Shown here in pieces: positions 44,022 to 51,480 of a stretch of DNA of 64,000 nucleotides. Numbering within the stretch: position 1 is the first letter of the stretch; each line of letters starts with the position of its first letter. Where the stretch lies: NCBI RefSeq assembly GCF_023072595.1, contig NZ_JALLGK010000010.1:62001-126000 (forward strand), read 5' to 3'. The notes under the pieces are model-generated. The model was not told the DNA's origin. It did not search any database and was given only the letters and a program-made list of their open reading frames with translations. The position numbers and the translations under genes were made by a program. Origin of the DNA: Streptomyces sp. XM4193 (GTDB taxonomy: Bacteria; Actinomycetota; Actinomycetes; Streptomycetales; Streptomycetaceae).

Positions 44022-45581
44022 TCAGTCCAGGTAGTCGCGCAGGACCTGGGACCGGGAGGGGTGCCGCAGCTTCGACATGGTCTTCGACTCGATCTGACGG
44101 ATCCGCTCACGCGTCACGCCGTAGACCTTGCCGATCTCGTCCAGTGTCTTCGGCTGACCGTCGGTGAGACCGAAGCGCATCGAGACCACGCCCGCCTCGC
44201 GCTCGCTGAGGGTGTCCAGCACCGAGTGCAGCTGCTCCTGGAGGAGCGTGAAGCTCACCGCATCCGCCGGAACGACGGCCTCGGAGTCCTCGATCAGGTC
44301 ACCGAACTCGCTGTCCCCGTCCTCACCGAGGGGAGTGTGCAGCGAGATCGGCTCACGACCGTACTTCTGGACCTCGACGACCTTCTCGGGCGTCATGTCC
44401 AGCTCCTTGGCCAGCTCCTCCGGGGTGGGCTCACGGCCCAGGTCCTGGAGCATCTGACGCTGCACCCTGGCCAGCTTGTTGATGACTTCGACCATGTGCA
44501 CCGGGATACGGATGGTGCGGGCCTGGTCGGCCATGGCGCGGGTGATGGCCTGCCGAATCCACCAGGTCGCGTAGGTGGAGAACTTGTAGCCCTTGGTGTA
44601 GTCGAACTTCTCGACCGCACGGATCAGGCCCAGGTTGCCCTCCTGGATGAGGTCCAGGAAGAGCATTCCGCGACCGGTGTAGCGCTTGGCCAGCGAGACC
44701 ACGAGTCGGAGGTTGGCCTCCAGCAGGTGGTTCTTCGCCCGGCGGCCGTCCTCCGCGATGATCTCCAGCTCGCGCTTGAGCTTGGGCGCGAGCTTGTCGG
44801 AGTTGGCGAGCTTGTCCTCGGCGAACAGGCCGGCTTCGATGCGCTTGGCGAGCTCCACCTCCTGCTCGGCGTTGAGCAGCGGGACCTTGCCGATCTGCTT
44901 GAGGTAGTCCTTGACCGGGTCGGCGGTCGCGCCGGCCGCGGCAACCTGCTGAGCAGGAGCGTCGTCCTCGTCCTCGTCGGAGAGCACGAAGCCCTCGTTC
45001 TCGTTCTTGCCCTCGGGAGCGGCCTCGTCACCGGGCTTGCCGGGCTTGGCGGGGGCCTCCACGGCCTCCTCGTCGCCCTCGAGGATCTCGTCGACGACCG
45101 ACTTCTTGGCCGTCTTCTTCGCGGCCGCCTTCTTGGTGGCCTTCTTGGCCGGACCCTCGGCGACCTTCTTGGCGGCGGTCTTCTTCGCCACCGCCTTCTT
45201 GGCCGCCTTCTTGGCCGGCTTGGCCTCCGAGTCGGCACCGGAGTCGACCGCCTCGGTGGCCGACGCCGCGGTCGACTGCCCGGCGGCGACGGACTTGGTG
45301 GTCGTGCGCCGCGCGGGTGTCTTGGCCGCGACGCTCTTACGGGTGCGCTTGGGCGCTTCGGCGGCACTCACCATCAGCGTCACACCCTCCTCGTCGAGGA
45401 TCTGGTTGAGGCTGCGCAGAACGTTCTTCCACTGGGTTGGCGGAATCTGGTCAGCTTCGAAGGCCCGACGCACGTCATCGCCGGCGATCTGCCCCTCAGC
45501 CTTTCCCCGCTCAATGAGCGCCAACACGGACTCGGACTCGGCGATCTCCGCGGGGAGCGTACGGGATGTGCTGGCCGACAC
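44022..45581 (-). CDS. hrdB: Principal RNA polymerase sigma factor HrdB
   Basis: Essential vegetative sigma factor, 519 residues. Region 1.1-like head (1-75), then a lysine/alanine-rich low-complexity segment (about 110-165, repeated AKKA/KKTA units) unique to Streptomyces HrdB. Then region 1.2 (DPVKDYLKQIGKVPLL), region 2 (AEDGRRAKNHLLEANLRLVV, TYATWWIRQAITRA for -10 binding), region 3 (REPTPEELAKELD) and region 4 (GVTRERIRQIESKTMSKLR for -35 binding). Start GTG 45581, because the family head SASTSRTLPAEIAES starts here; upstream in-frame codons are unrelated. A SigR promoter is in its leader. Confidence 0.97.
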   Translation of the reverse strand: MSASTSRTLPAEIAESESVLALIERGKAEGQIAGDDVRRAFEADQIPPTQWKNVLRSLNQILDEEGVTLMVSAAEAPKRTRKSVAAKTPARRTTTKSVAAGQSTAASATEAVDSGADSEAKPAKKAAKKAVAKKTAAKKVAEGPAKKATKKAAAKKTAKKSVVDEILEGDEEAVEAPAKPGKPGDEAAPEGKNENEGFVLSDEDEDDAPAQQVAAAGATADPVKDYLKQIGKVPLLNAEQEVELAKRIEAGLFAEDKLANSDKLAPKLKRELEIIAEDGRRAKNHLLEANLRLVVSLAKRYTGRGMLFLDLIQEGNLGLIRAVEKFDYTKGYKFSTYATWWIRQAITRAMADQARTIRIPVHMVEVINKLARVQRQMLQDLGREPTPEELAKELDMTPEKVVEVQKYGREPISLHTPLGEDGDSEFGDLIEDSEAVVPADAVSFTLLQEQLHSVLDTLSEREAGVVSMRFGLTDGQPKTLDEIGKVYGVTRERIRQIESKTMSKLRHPSRSQVLRDYLD

Positions 45582-45698
45582 GAACAACCTCTCGGAACGA
45601 TGGAATTGGCTACGACCCCGACCCTCTTCGGACGGGGCGTTGCGGGCACCGACGGGGATCAGCCGGCACCGGGATGGATGCGGAACGTCGGGGAACGG

Positions 45699-45726
45699 AA
45701 CGCCGGCGAGCGGCTCTCCCATTCCC
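45699..45726 (-). promoter_or_regulatory. SigR-type promoter upstream of hrdB
   Basis: On the minus strand GGGAAT (45726-45721), 18 bases, then CGTT (45702-45699) match the SigR (thiol-oxidative stress sigma) consensus GGGAAT-N18-CGTT exactly. It lies about 118 bp before the start codon. In S. coelicolor the promoter hrdBp2 is a known SigR target, so this is expected. The rest of the 407-bp gap (45582-45988) must also hold the housekeeping hrdBp1. Confidence 0.85.
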
Positions 45727-45988
45727 GTTGGCGCTGCTACCTCTTGAGTCATCGCGCTTCCACGGAAAGCGTTACGCCCAATTCGAGTGTCCCGAGTCAC
45801 AGCCCATGTGCGCAGGTATCAGCACACATCCTGCTATACCTCAGCGCCGAACGGTCCCCTCGCGGTGCGGCCGGAGACCGTCGTGCGAGCCATCCGGAGA
45901 AGGGTTCGCACGACGGTCCCGGGAACAGGAGGACGCGGCTCGCGCTTCGCGACTCACGGCTCGCGTCTTGCGGCTCAGCGCACCCGGC

Positions 45989-46897
45989 TCAGTGCTCGCG
46001 CGGAGCCGGAACGACGTGGTCCGCCGCCCGGCCGGCCGGCGCAGGAGACTCCGAACGCACCGCGAGAAGCTGCCGCATCGCATGCTCGGCCCCGGCGGGG
46101 TCTCCGCCGCCGAGCGCGTCAACGATCGCCTGGTGCAGGCCGATCGCCGCCTCGGTCGGGCGATCGCATCCGGTCAGCGGGCCACCCGACACCTCCAGGG
46201 CCGAAGCGACGATCGCGGAGAGGTGCTCCAGCATCTTGTTGCCCGCGGCCTGCAGCAGCAGGGTGTGGAACTCGGCGTCCGCCCTGCCGAAGGTCACAGC
46301 GTCACCGGCACCCAGAGCGTGGCCCATGATCTCGACCATCTCCGCGAGGCGCTGCTGCAGCTCGTCCCGGCCGTGACCGACCGCGAGCCGGGCAGCGAGC
46401 GGCTCGATCGTCCAGCGCAGCTCGCAGAGCTCGCGGCGCTGGTCCTCCCGCTGGGGGCCGAAGGCCCGCCATTCGATGATGTCGGGGTCGAGCAGGTTCC
46501 AGTCGCTGACCGGTCGAACTCGGGTGCCCACATTGGGGCGTGCGCTGACGAGGCCCTTCGCCTCCAGCACACGGAGCGATTCGCGCACCACGGTGCGCGA
46601 GACCTCGAACCGCTGACCGATCTCTTCGGGCACCAGGGGGCGATCCGCACCCAGCTCACCGGCGACGATCATCTGACCGAGCTGCTGAACGAGTTGGCCG
46701 TGCAGGCCGCGGCCCCGCGTCCCCGCCGTTCTGCGGCCGGAGCGCGTCGCCGCGTCGGGTTCACCACCGTCCCAGCTGGGTGCACTGGCACCGGAACGCG
46801 GGGCAGCGGCGCCGCCGGGATATCGGCCGAGCTCACCGGCGCCGGTGAGGCTGGAACGGCCGGGCGAGGTCATCATGGAGTGCGCAAGGGTAGTCAC
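45989..46897 (-). CDS. whiH: Sporulation regulator WhiH (GntR/FadR family)
   Basis: Protein of 302 residues. A disordered head (1-60) leads to a GntR winged helix (about 64-128; VPEEIGQRFEVSRTVVRESLRVLEA) and an FCD ligand domain (about 140-280; conserved Asp/His metal ligands in ADAEFHTLLL and IGLHQAIVDAL). In S. coelicolor, whiH is the gene immediately upstream of hrdB and is needed for sporulation septation. Same position here, so the assignment rests on family plus synteny. The start is uncertain: GTG 46897 (AAGGA near) is preferred, with an ATG pair about 20 bp further in. Confidence 0.85.
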   Translation of the reverse strand: MTTLAHSMMTSPGRSSLTGAGELGRYPGGAAAPRSGASAPSWDGGEPDAATRSGRRTAGTRGRGLHGQLVQQLGQMIVAGELGADRPLVPEEIGQRFEVSRTVVRESLRVLEAKGLVSARPNVGTRVRPVSDWNLLDPDIIEWRAFGPQREDQRRELCELRWTIEPLAARLAVGHGRDELQQRLAEMVEIMGHALGAGDAVTFGRADAEFHTLLLQAAGNKMLEHLSAIVASALEVSGGPLTGCDRPTEAAIGLHQAIVDALGGGDPAGAEHAMRQLLAVRSESPAPAGRAADHVVPAPREH

Positions 46898-47072
46898 GCA
46901 TCCTTTGTCGGCGGCCAGTTGAGCCACCTTGAGGGCTTTGGTGAAAAGCACACGAAAGGGTGATCGCCGACTCGTACGCCCTTGACGGCCGGATGCGCAC
47001 GGGGGTCGTCGCCCGTCAGAGGAGAAACCGCAGCTGGGAGCCGGCGAGCCGACCCTCGAAGGGGTACCGGGG

Positions 47073-49031
47073 CTACCTCACTCGGCCGCACAAGGTCCCG
47101 AACACATAGGCGCCGAACAAGCTCACGAGCGACAACATCATTGCGCTGCCCAGTGGTTGGGCGAGCAGTTGTGCCACCGGCTCCGCCCACTCGTCGGCGG
47201 TGAAGGGCAGCGGTACCAGCAGCAGCGCCGTCAGCCGCTCACTCACCGCGGCCACCGCGTCCACCGCCGGCGGCGCGAGCAACTCACGGACCGCCGGCGC
47301 CACCAGAAGCGGCACCGCGAGGACGCTCAGGACCCCCGCGAGAAAGGAACGGCAGATCGCTGCGGCCAGGAGCCCTGCCCAGGAACTCCCAAGGGCCAGC
47401 AGAATCATCCCCATCGTCGCGAGCCAGGCCGGCAGTTGGGGGGGCGGGCCGGCCGAAGCACCGTACAGGGTGAGCAGCACCGAGGCGTTGAGCGCGACCG
47501 AGGCCGCGCAGAGCACCACCGCCACCCCTGCGGCCACCGCAAGCTTCGCCGACAGCAGCCCCAGCCGTCTGGGGACCGGGGCCTGGGCCGGAGCCAGCGC
47601 CGGGTAGCGATGCTCCTGCCCGAACGCCAGAGCCCCCAGCAGCCCGGCCACGGCAGCCACCGGCGGCAGCGGCCAGCCGGCAGGCCAACCGACGAGCGCC
47701 CGGGCTGATTCATCCACTCCCCCACGGCCCACCCAGCACGCGGCGGCGAGTGCGGCGAGAAGAGCGGCAGCGACCAGCAGCCAGGTGGACCGCAGACCGA
47801 CGAGGCGCCGGAGCTCGTACCGCAACGGCCAGACCGGGCCGGGGGCCGGGACGGCACGCAACCGCGGCGGCAGAGGGGAAGCGGTGGTGGCCGAGGGCGC
47901 AGTGGACGTCTCCCCGTTTGAGCGAGAGCGGCCGAGAGCGAGACCCGGACCGGGGCCGGGGCCTGCGATCCCTGCCGGCTGCTTCGGCGTGGAGTCGGCA
48001 CGGCTGCCGCTGTGGCCAGCGGCGCCTGCCCCTGCGGGCTCGAGAGCCAAGCGCGCGTCACGGCCGTCGGCACGCGTCAACGGCTTGGTGGAGACGGCGG
48101 ATTCACCGGTCTCGTCGGCGAGCTGATGGACGAGAATGCCATGGCGATAGGCCGTCTCCCCCACCATCGCGCAACTGCTGCCGTAGACCGAGATCTGCCC
48201 TCCGCCCTCGTTCACCACTTCGAGCGCCTCCAGCGGCTCGGCCTCTGCGCCCTGGGCACCCGATGTCGAACGGGCCTGGGGAGGCAGCCCGGCCAGCGGT
48301 GAACGGGATTCCCGCAGGAGCATGCTGCCCAGGCGCTCGGCGTGCGGGGAGCTGACAGCGACCCGGGGACGCAAACGGGTGCGCGTGAATGCCTGCACGT
48401 CCTGGTCTGCGATCAGCCGGCCCCTCTCCAGCGTCAGCACGCGGTCCGCGAGACGGGACGCCTCCCGCGGCTCACTGGTGGTGGTGAGAACCAGCCCGCC
48501 TTCCTCCGCGTAGGCGCGCAACAGCCCACGCAGCCAGGCGGCTTCGCGAGGCGCCAGCCCCTGCGAGGGATCGTCCAGCACCAGGGTGTGCGGGTCTCCC
48601 AGCAGAGCCGCCGCGACACCCAGCCGGCGGTCCATTCCCAGGGAGAACGTGCCGAGCCGCTGATCGGCCAGACCACTCAGGCCGACCACGTCGAGGACTT
48701 CTTCGGCTCTCGAGGAAGGAACACCCGCGACGGCACTGAGCATGCGCAGATGTCCGAGCGCGGTGCGCGCCGGATGTCCGGGGACGTCGCCGACGAGCAC
48801 CCCCACCTCGCGGTAGACGTGTGGTACCCGGTGAAGTGGACGGCCCCGGAAGAGGGTTACGCCCCGGCCGCGACACAGCTGGAGCATCAGCCGCACCGCG
48901 GTCGACTTGCCCGAGCCGGAAGGTCCGCAGAGCACTGTCACATCGCCGGGCCTGGCCTCGAAGGTCAGGTCGGCGACTGAGGGTGGGCGGTTCCGGTGAG
49001 AGGCGCTGGTGAGTCCGATGGCCTGGATCAT
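47073..49031 (-). CDS. ABC transporter, ATPase fused to permease
   Basis: Protein of 652 residues combining an ABC ATPase (1-215) with a six-helix permease half (about 395-650). Walker A is CGPSGSGKST (Lys about 42), the signature is atypical (FSLGMDRR in place of LSGGQ), Walker B is LVLDDPSQGL. A 180-residue linker, Gly/Pro/Ser-rich, joins the two. The permease resembles ABC-2 exporters. Start ATG 49031 fits a GGGGAGAA site; GTG 49034 one codon upstream is also possible. It sits upstream of whiH and likely has its own promoter. Substrate unknown. Confidence 0.85.
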   Translation of the reverse strand: MIQAIGLTSASHRNRPPSVADLTFEARPGDVTVLCGPSGSGKSTAVRLMLQLCRGRGVTLFRGRPLHRVPHVYREVGVLVGDVPGHPARTALGHLRMLSAVAGVPSSRAEEVLDVVGLSGLADQRLGTFSLGMDRRLGVAAALLGDPHTLVLDDPSQGLAPREAAWLRGLLRAYAEEGGLVLTTTSEPREASRLADRVLTLERGRLIADQDVQAFTRTRLRPRVAVSSPHAERLGSMLLRESRSPLAGLPPQARSTSGAQGAEAEPLEALEVVNEGGGQISVYGSSCAMVGETAYRHGILVHQLADETGESAVSTKPLTRADGRDARLALEPAGAGAAGHSGSRADSTPKQPAGIAGPGPGPGLALGRSRSNGETSTAPSATTASPLPPRLRAVPAPGPVWPLRYELRRLVGLRSTWLLVAAALLAALAAACWVGRGGVDESARALVGWPAGWPLPPVAAVAGLLGALAFGQEHRYPALAPAQAPVPRRLGLLSAKLAVAAGVAVVLCAASVALNASVLLTLYGASAGPPPQLPAWLATMGMILLALGSSWAGLLAAAICRSFLAGVLSVLAVPLLVAPAVRELLAPPAVDAVAAVSERLTALLLVPLPFTADEWAEPVAQLLAQPLGSAMMLSLVSLFGAYVFGTLCGRVR

Positions 49032-49225
49032 CACTTCTCCCCGCTGAACGCATGAGTGACTCAGGCAAGGTATCGCGACATTCCAGACATATAGCGAATA
49101 GCGCGATCCTGGCCGCGCCGCTGCCCGTCAACCGGTGGTCCGGGGCTTCGACGCGACAACGACAAGGGCCGGCAAGTGCCGCCCGCCGGGATGAACTTCG
49201 AACCGCTGCCGCTGCGGAGGCGACG

Positions 49226-49987
49226 TCAGATTTCGGGACGCAGCATCGGCGGGTTGAGCACCGTGGCTCCGCCGGCGCGGAAGAGCTGTGCAGGACGACC
49301 GCCCTGACGTGTGGTCGTGCCGCCGGTGGGGACCAGAAAGCCCGGTGTGCCGGTGACCTTCCGGTGGAAGTTCCGCGGGTCGAGCGCCACTCCCCACACC
49401 GCCTCGTAGACGCGACGCAGCTCGCCGACGGTGAACTCCGGCGTGCAGAAGGCGGTCGCGAGCGCCGAGTACTCGATTTTCGACCTTGCCCTCTCCACAC
49501 CGTCCGCCAGGATCTGCCCGTGGTCGAAGGCGAGTTGGTCGCTCTCCCGCTCGCTGTCGACGGGCTCAGGATGGCCGGCCTCGAGCAGCAAGGTGTGGAC
49601 CGGAGCCCAGCGAGCCGACTGGGCGTCCCCGCCGGAGACCGGAGCGGGAAGATCCGGAGCGAGCACCAGATGCGCAACACTGACCACACGCATACGAGGG
49701 TCACGATCCGGAGCACCGTAGGTCGCCAACTGCTCCAGATGAACACCTGGGGCGCTGCCCACCGACTCCCCCACCCGGAGCCCGGTTTCCTCCTCCAGCT
49801 CCCTGGCCGCAGCCGAGCCGAGGTCTTCGGAGGCGGCCACGAAACCACCGGGCAGAGCCCAACGCCCCTGGTACGGCGATTCACCGCGACGGACCGCTAA
49901 CGCACACAGTGCGTGTTTGCGCACCGTGAGCACGACCAGATCCACGGTGACGGCGAAGGGCGGGTAGGCCGACGGGTCGTATGGCAT
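49226..49987 (-). CDS. NUDIX-domain/winged-helix regulator (NrtR-like)
   Basis: Protein of 253 residues. The NUDIX domain (about 8-150) keeps an intact Nudix box (GGFVAASEDL...RELEEETGL). The C-terminal winged helix (about 160-235) contains TVGELRRVYEAVWG and DPRNFHRKV, the usual NrtR DNA-binding part. NrtR proteins usually repress NAD or sugar genes and bind ADP-ribose, and the intact box here may mean it also hydrolyses something. Start ATG 49987. A small inverted repeat lies just upstream. Confidence 0.85.
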   Translation of the reverse strand: MPYDPSAYPPFAVTVDLVVLTVRKHALCALAVRRGESPYQGRWALPGGFVAASEDLGSAAARELEEETGLRVGESVGSAPGVHLEQLATYGAPDRDPRMRVVSVAHLVLAPDLPAPVSGGDAQSARWAPVHTLLLEAGHPEPVDSERESDQLAFDHGQILADGVERARSKIEYSALATAFCTPEFTVGELRRVYEAVWGVALDPRNFHRKVTGTPGFLVPTGGTTTRQGGRPAQLFRAGGATVLNPPMLRPEI

Positions 49988-50000
49988 GCGGTGATCATAG

Positions 50001-50015
50001 TCGTCTGCATGACGA
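50001..50015. promoter_or_regulatory. Inverted repeat upstream of the NUDIX regulator
   Basis: TCGTC (50001-50005) and GACGA (50011-50015) are perfect inverted 5-mers with a 5-bp spacer, 13 bp before the regulator's start codon. The position suits autorepression, but 5-bp arms are weak evidence. Confidence 0.3.
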
Positions 50016-50180
50016 TAATCAGGCGCTCAGCACACCCGGCACCAGGACAGTCGCCTGCCGTGGCGGCCTTGCGGAACCGGGGGCCGCCACCCGGCGGTCC
50101 AGGAGTGCAGGACGCTGGGCAGTGGCCGTCCTGCGGGCGGAGCAACTGCATGCGTGCCGCCTCCGGGCGGCTCGGGGCGC

Positions 50181-51341
50181 TCAACTGCTCGACCAGCGCT
50201 CGTAGTCGGCACGCTGCTTGCGCAGACACTGACGCAGCGGCTCCGGGTCCAGACCACGATTGCACGCGCTGTGCAGGAGATGGGCAAAGGTGTATCGGGG
50301 ATCGAGCCGCAAGGCATGCTCGAGTGCCACCCGGGCGCTCGGCTCGTCGCCTCCGGACCAGGCGACCCAGCCGGCCAGCGCCAGCGCGGGCGCACCGTAC
50401 TCCGAGTAGGTGCCGACGCATCGCCTGCACAGGGCACGCCAGAGGCGCAACGCGGGCTCTGCCTCCTCGCCCTCCATCCACTCCGCCGCGCGGTCACGCG
50501 TCACCCGGTCCTGAAGCCCGACGAGAAGCTCGGCCGCTTCCTCGTCCGCCAGGATCGCGTCGTCCCGGATGTCGTCCAGGGCAGGGCCGACCGGCGCAGT
50601 GGTCCTGGAGGCGGCGAGATACCTCCTGCGCAACCTGCCCGCCAGGCGCAGGGTCCGCTCCCGGACTCGGGCACGGCCCTCCTCCGTCACCAGATCAGGC
50701 AGCAGCCGCGCCGAGGCCTCGCGCAGAGCGCCCTCCTGCCTGCCTGCGCGCGGTGGGCCCAACGGCGCGATCCTTCTCGTCAACTCCTGGGCGGAGCCAC
50801 GCGTCCGGATGCCGGCGTATGTGGTCGCAGCCGCAAGCTCCGAGACGCCGGACGGACCGAGACGCCTTCCCTCGGCAGGACAACAGCGGTCGTCCTGACA
50901 CAGATAGGTCCAGTATCGGCCGCCGGACAGGAAGAGAGCCTCGTGAACCGGCATACCCCGAGCCACGAGCGCCCGGCACAGCTCCTCCACCAGCGGCCGG
51001 AGTTGCTCTTTCACCGCGGGGCTCGAAGCGTCCTCGGCGGGCTCGCGGCAGAGATAGACCAAGGAGGCATCCGGGCGTTCACCCCGCGCCATCCCGGACT
51101 GCATCAGGCAGTCGGCGAGCTGAGCTGCCGTGTCGGGCCACTCGGCTCGAACGGACGGGATACCGACCCGGATCCGACCTCCGAAGCGCCCGCGCTCGCC
51201 GTACAGGCCGATGAGCACGATCGAGTCGTCCGGGTGGTAGCCGATCAGGTAGGGAAGCGCGTCTGCGAGCGCTGCGGGGCCTCGCAGGGTGACGTTGGTG
51301 AGTGTCCTGGCGGGCGGAACGTAGCTGGTGCCGTGGCTCAT
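50181..51341 (-). CDS. DUF4192 family protein
   Basis: Protein of 386 residues of the actinobacterial DUF4192 family (unknown function). Early motif ADALPYLIGYHPDDSIVLIGL (about 26-46) is the family signature. A C-terminal helical region includes a TPR-like segment (GDEPSARVALEHALRLDPRYTFAHLLHSA). No membrane segment or signal. Start ATG 51341 chosen (MSHGTSY...); an upstream ATG at 51401 adds 20 residues. It is divergent from recQ (139 bp). Confidence 0.82.
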   Translation of the reverse strand: MSHGTSYVPPARTLTNVTLRGPAALADALPYLIGYHPDDSIVLIGLYGERGRFGGRIRVGIPSVRAEWPDTAAQLADCLMQSGMARGERPDASLVYLCREPAEDASSPAVKEQLRPLVEELCRALVARGMPVHEALFLSGGRYWTYLCQDDRCCPAEGRRLGPSGVSELAAATTYAGIRTRGSAQELTRRIAPLGPPRAGRQEGALREASARLLPDLVTEEGRARVRERTLRLAGRLRRRYLAASRTTAPVGPALDDIRDDAILADEEAAELLVGLQDRVTRDRAAEWMEGEEAEPALRLWRALCRRCVGTYSEYGAPALALAGWVAWSGGDEPSARVALEHALRLDPRYTFAHLLHSACNRGLDPEPLRQCLRKQRADYERWSSS

Positions 51342-51381
51342 GTCGGAACGATCGCCCGAGCGGCCCTTCGGTGAACGGCCG

Positions 51382-51437
51382 CTGTCCACAGGCAGCTCCA
51401 TCAGTCGTACATTCGCATCTATTGCGAGTTGTCCACA
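51382..51437. promoter_or_regulatory. Two DnaA-box-like 9-mers
   Basis: CTGTCCACA (51382-51390) and TTGTCCACA (51429-51437) match the Streptomyces DnaA box, in the same orientation 47 bp apart in the DUF4192/recQ intergenic region. They could be chance, but two near-exact copies in a 139-bp promoter gap beside a helicase gene are notable. Confidence 0.35.
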
Positions 51438-51480
51438 GTCGCGTTGGCGGAGGACACCACCCATCGGATTGCATGGGGCC

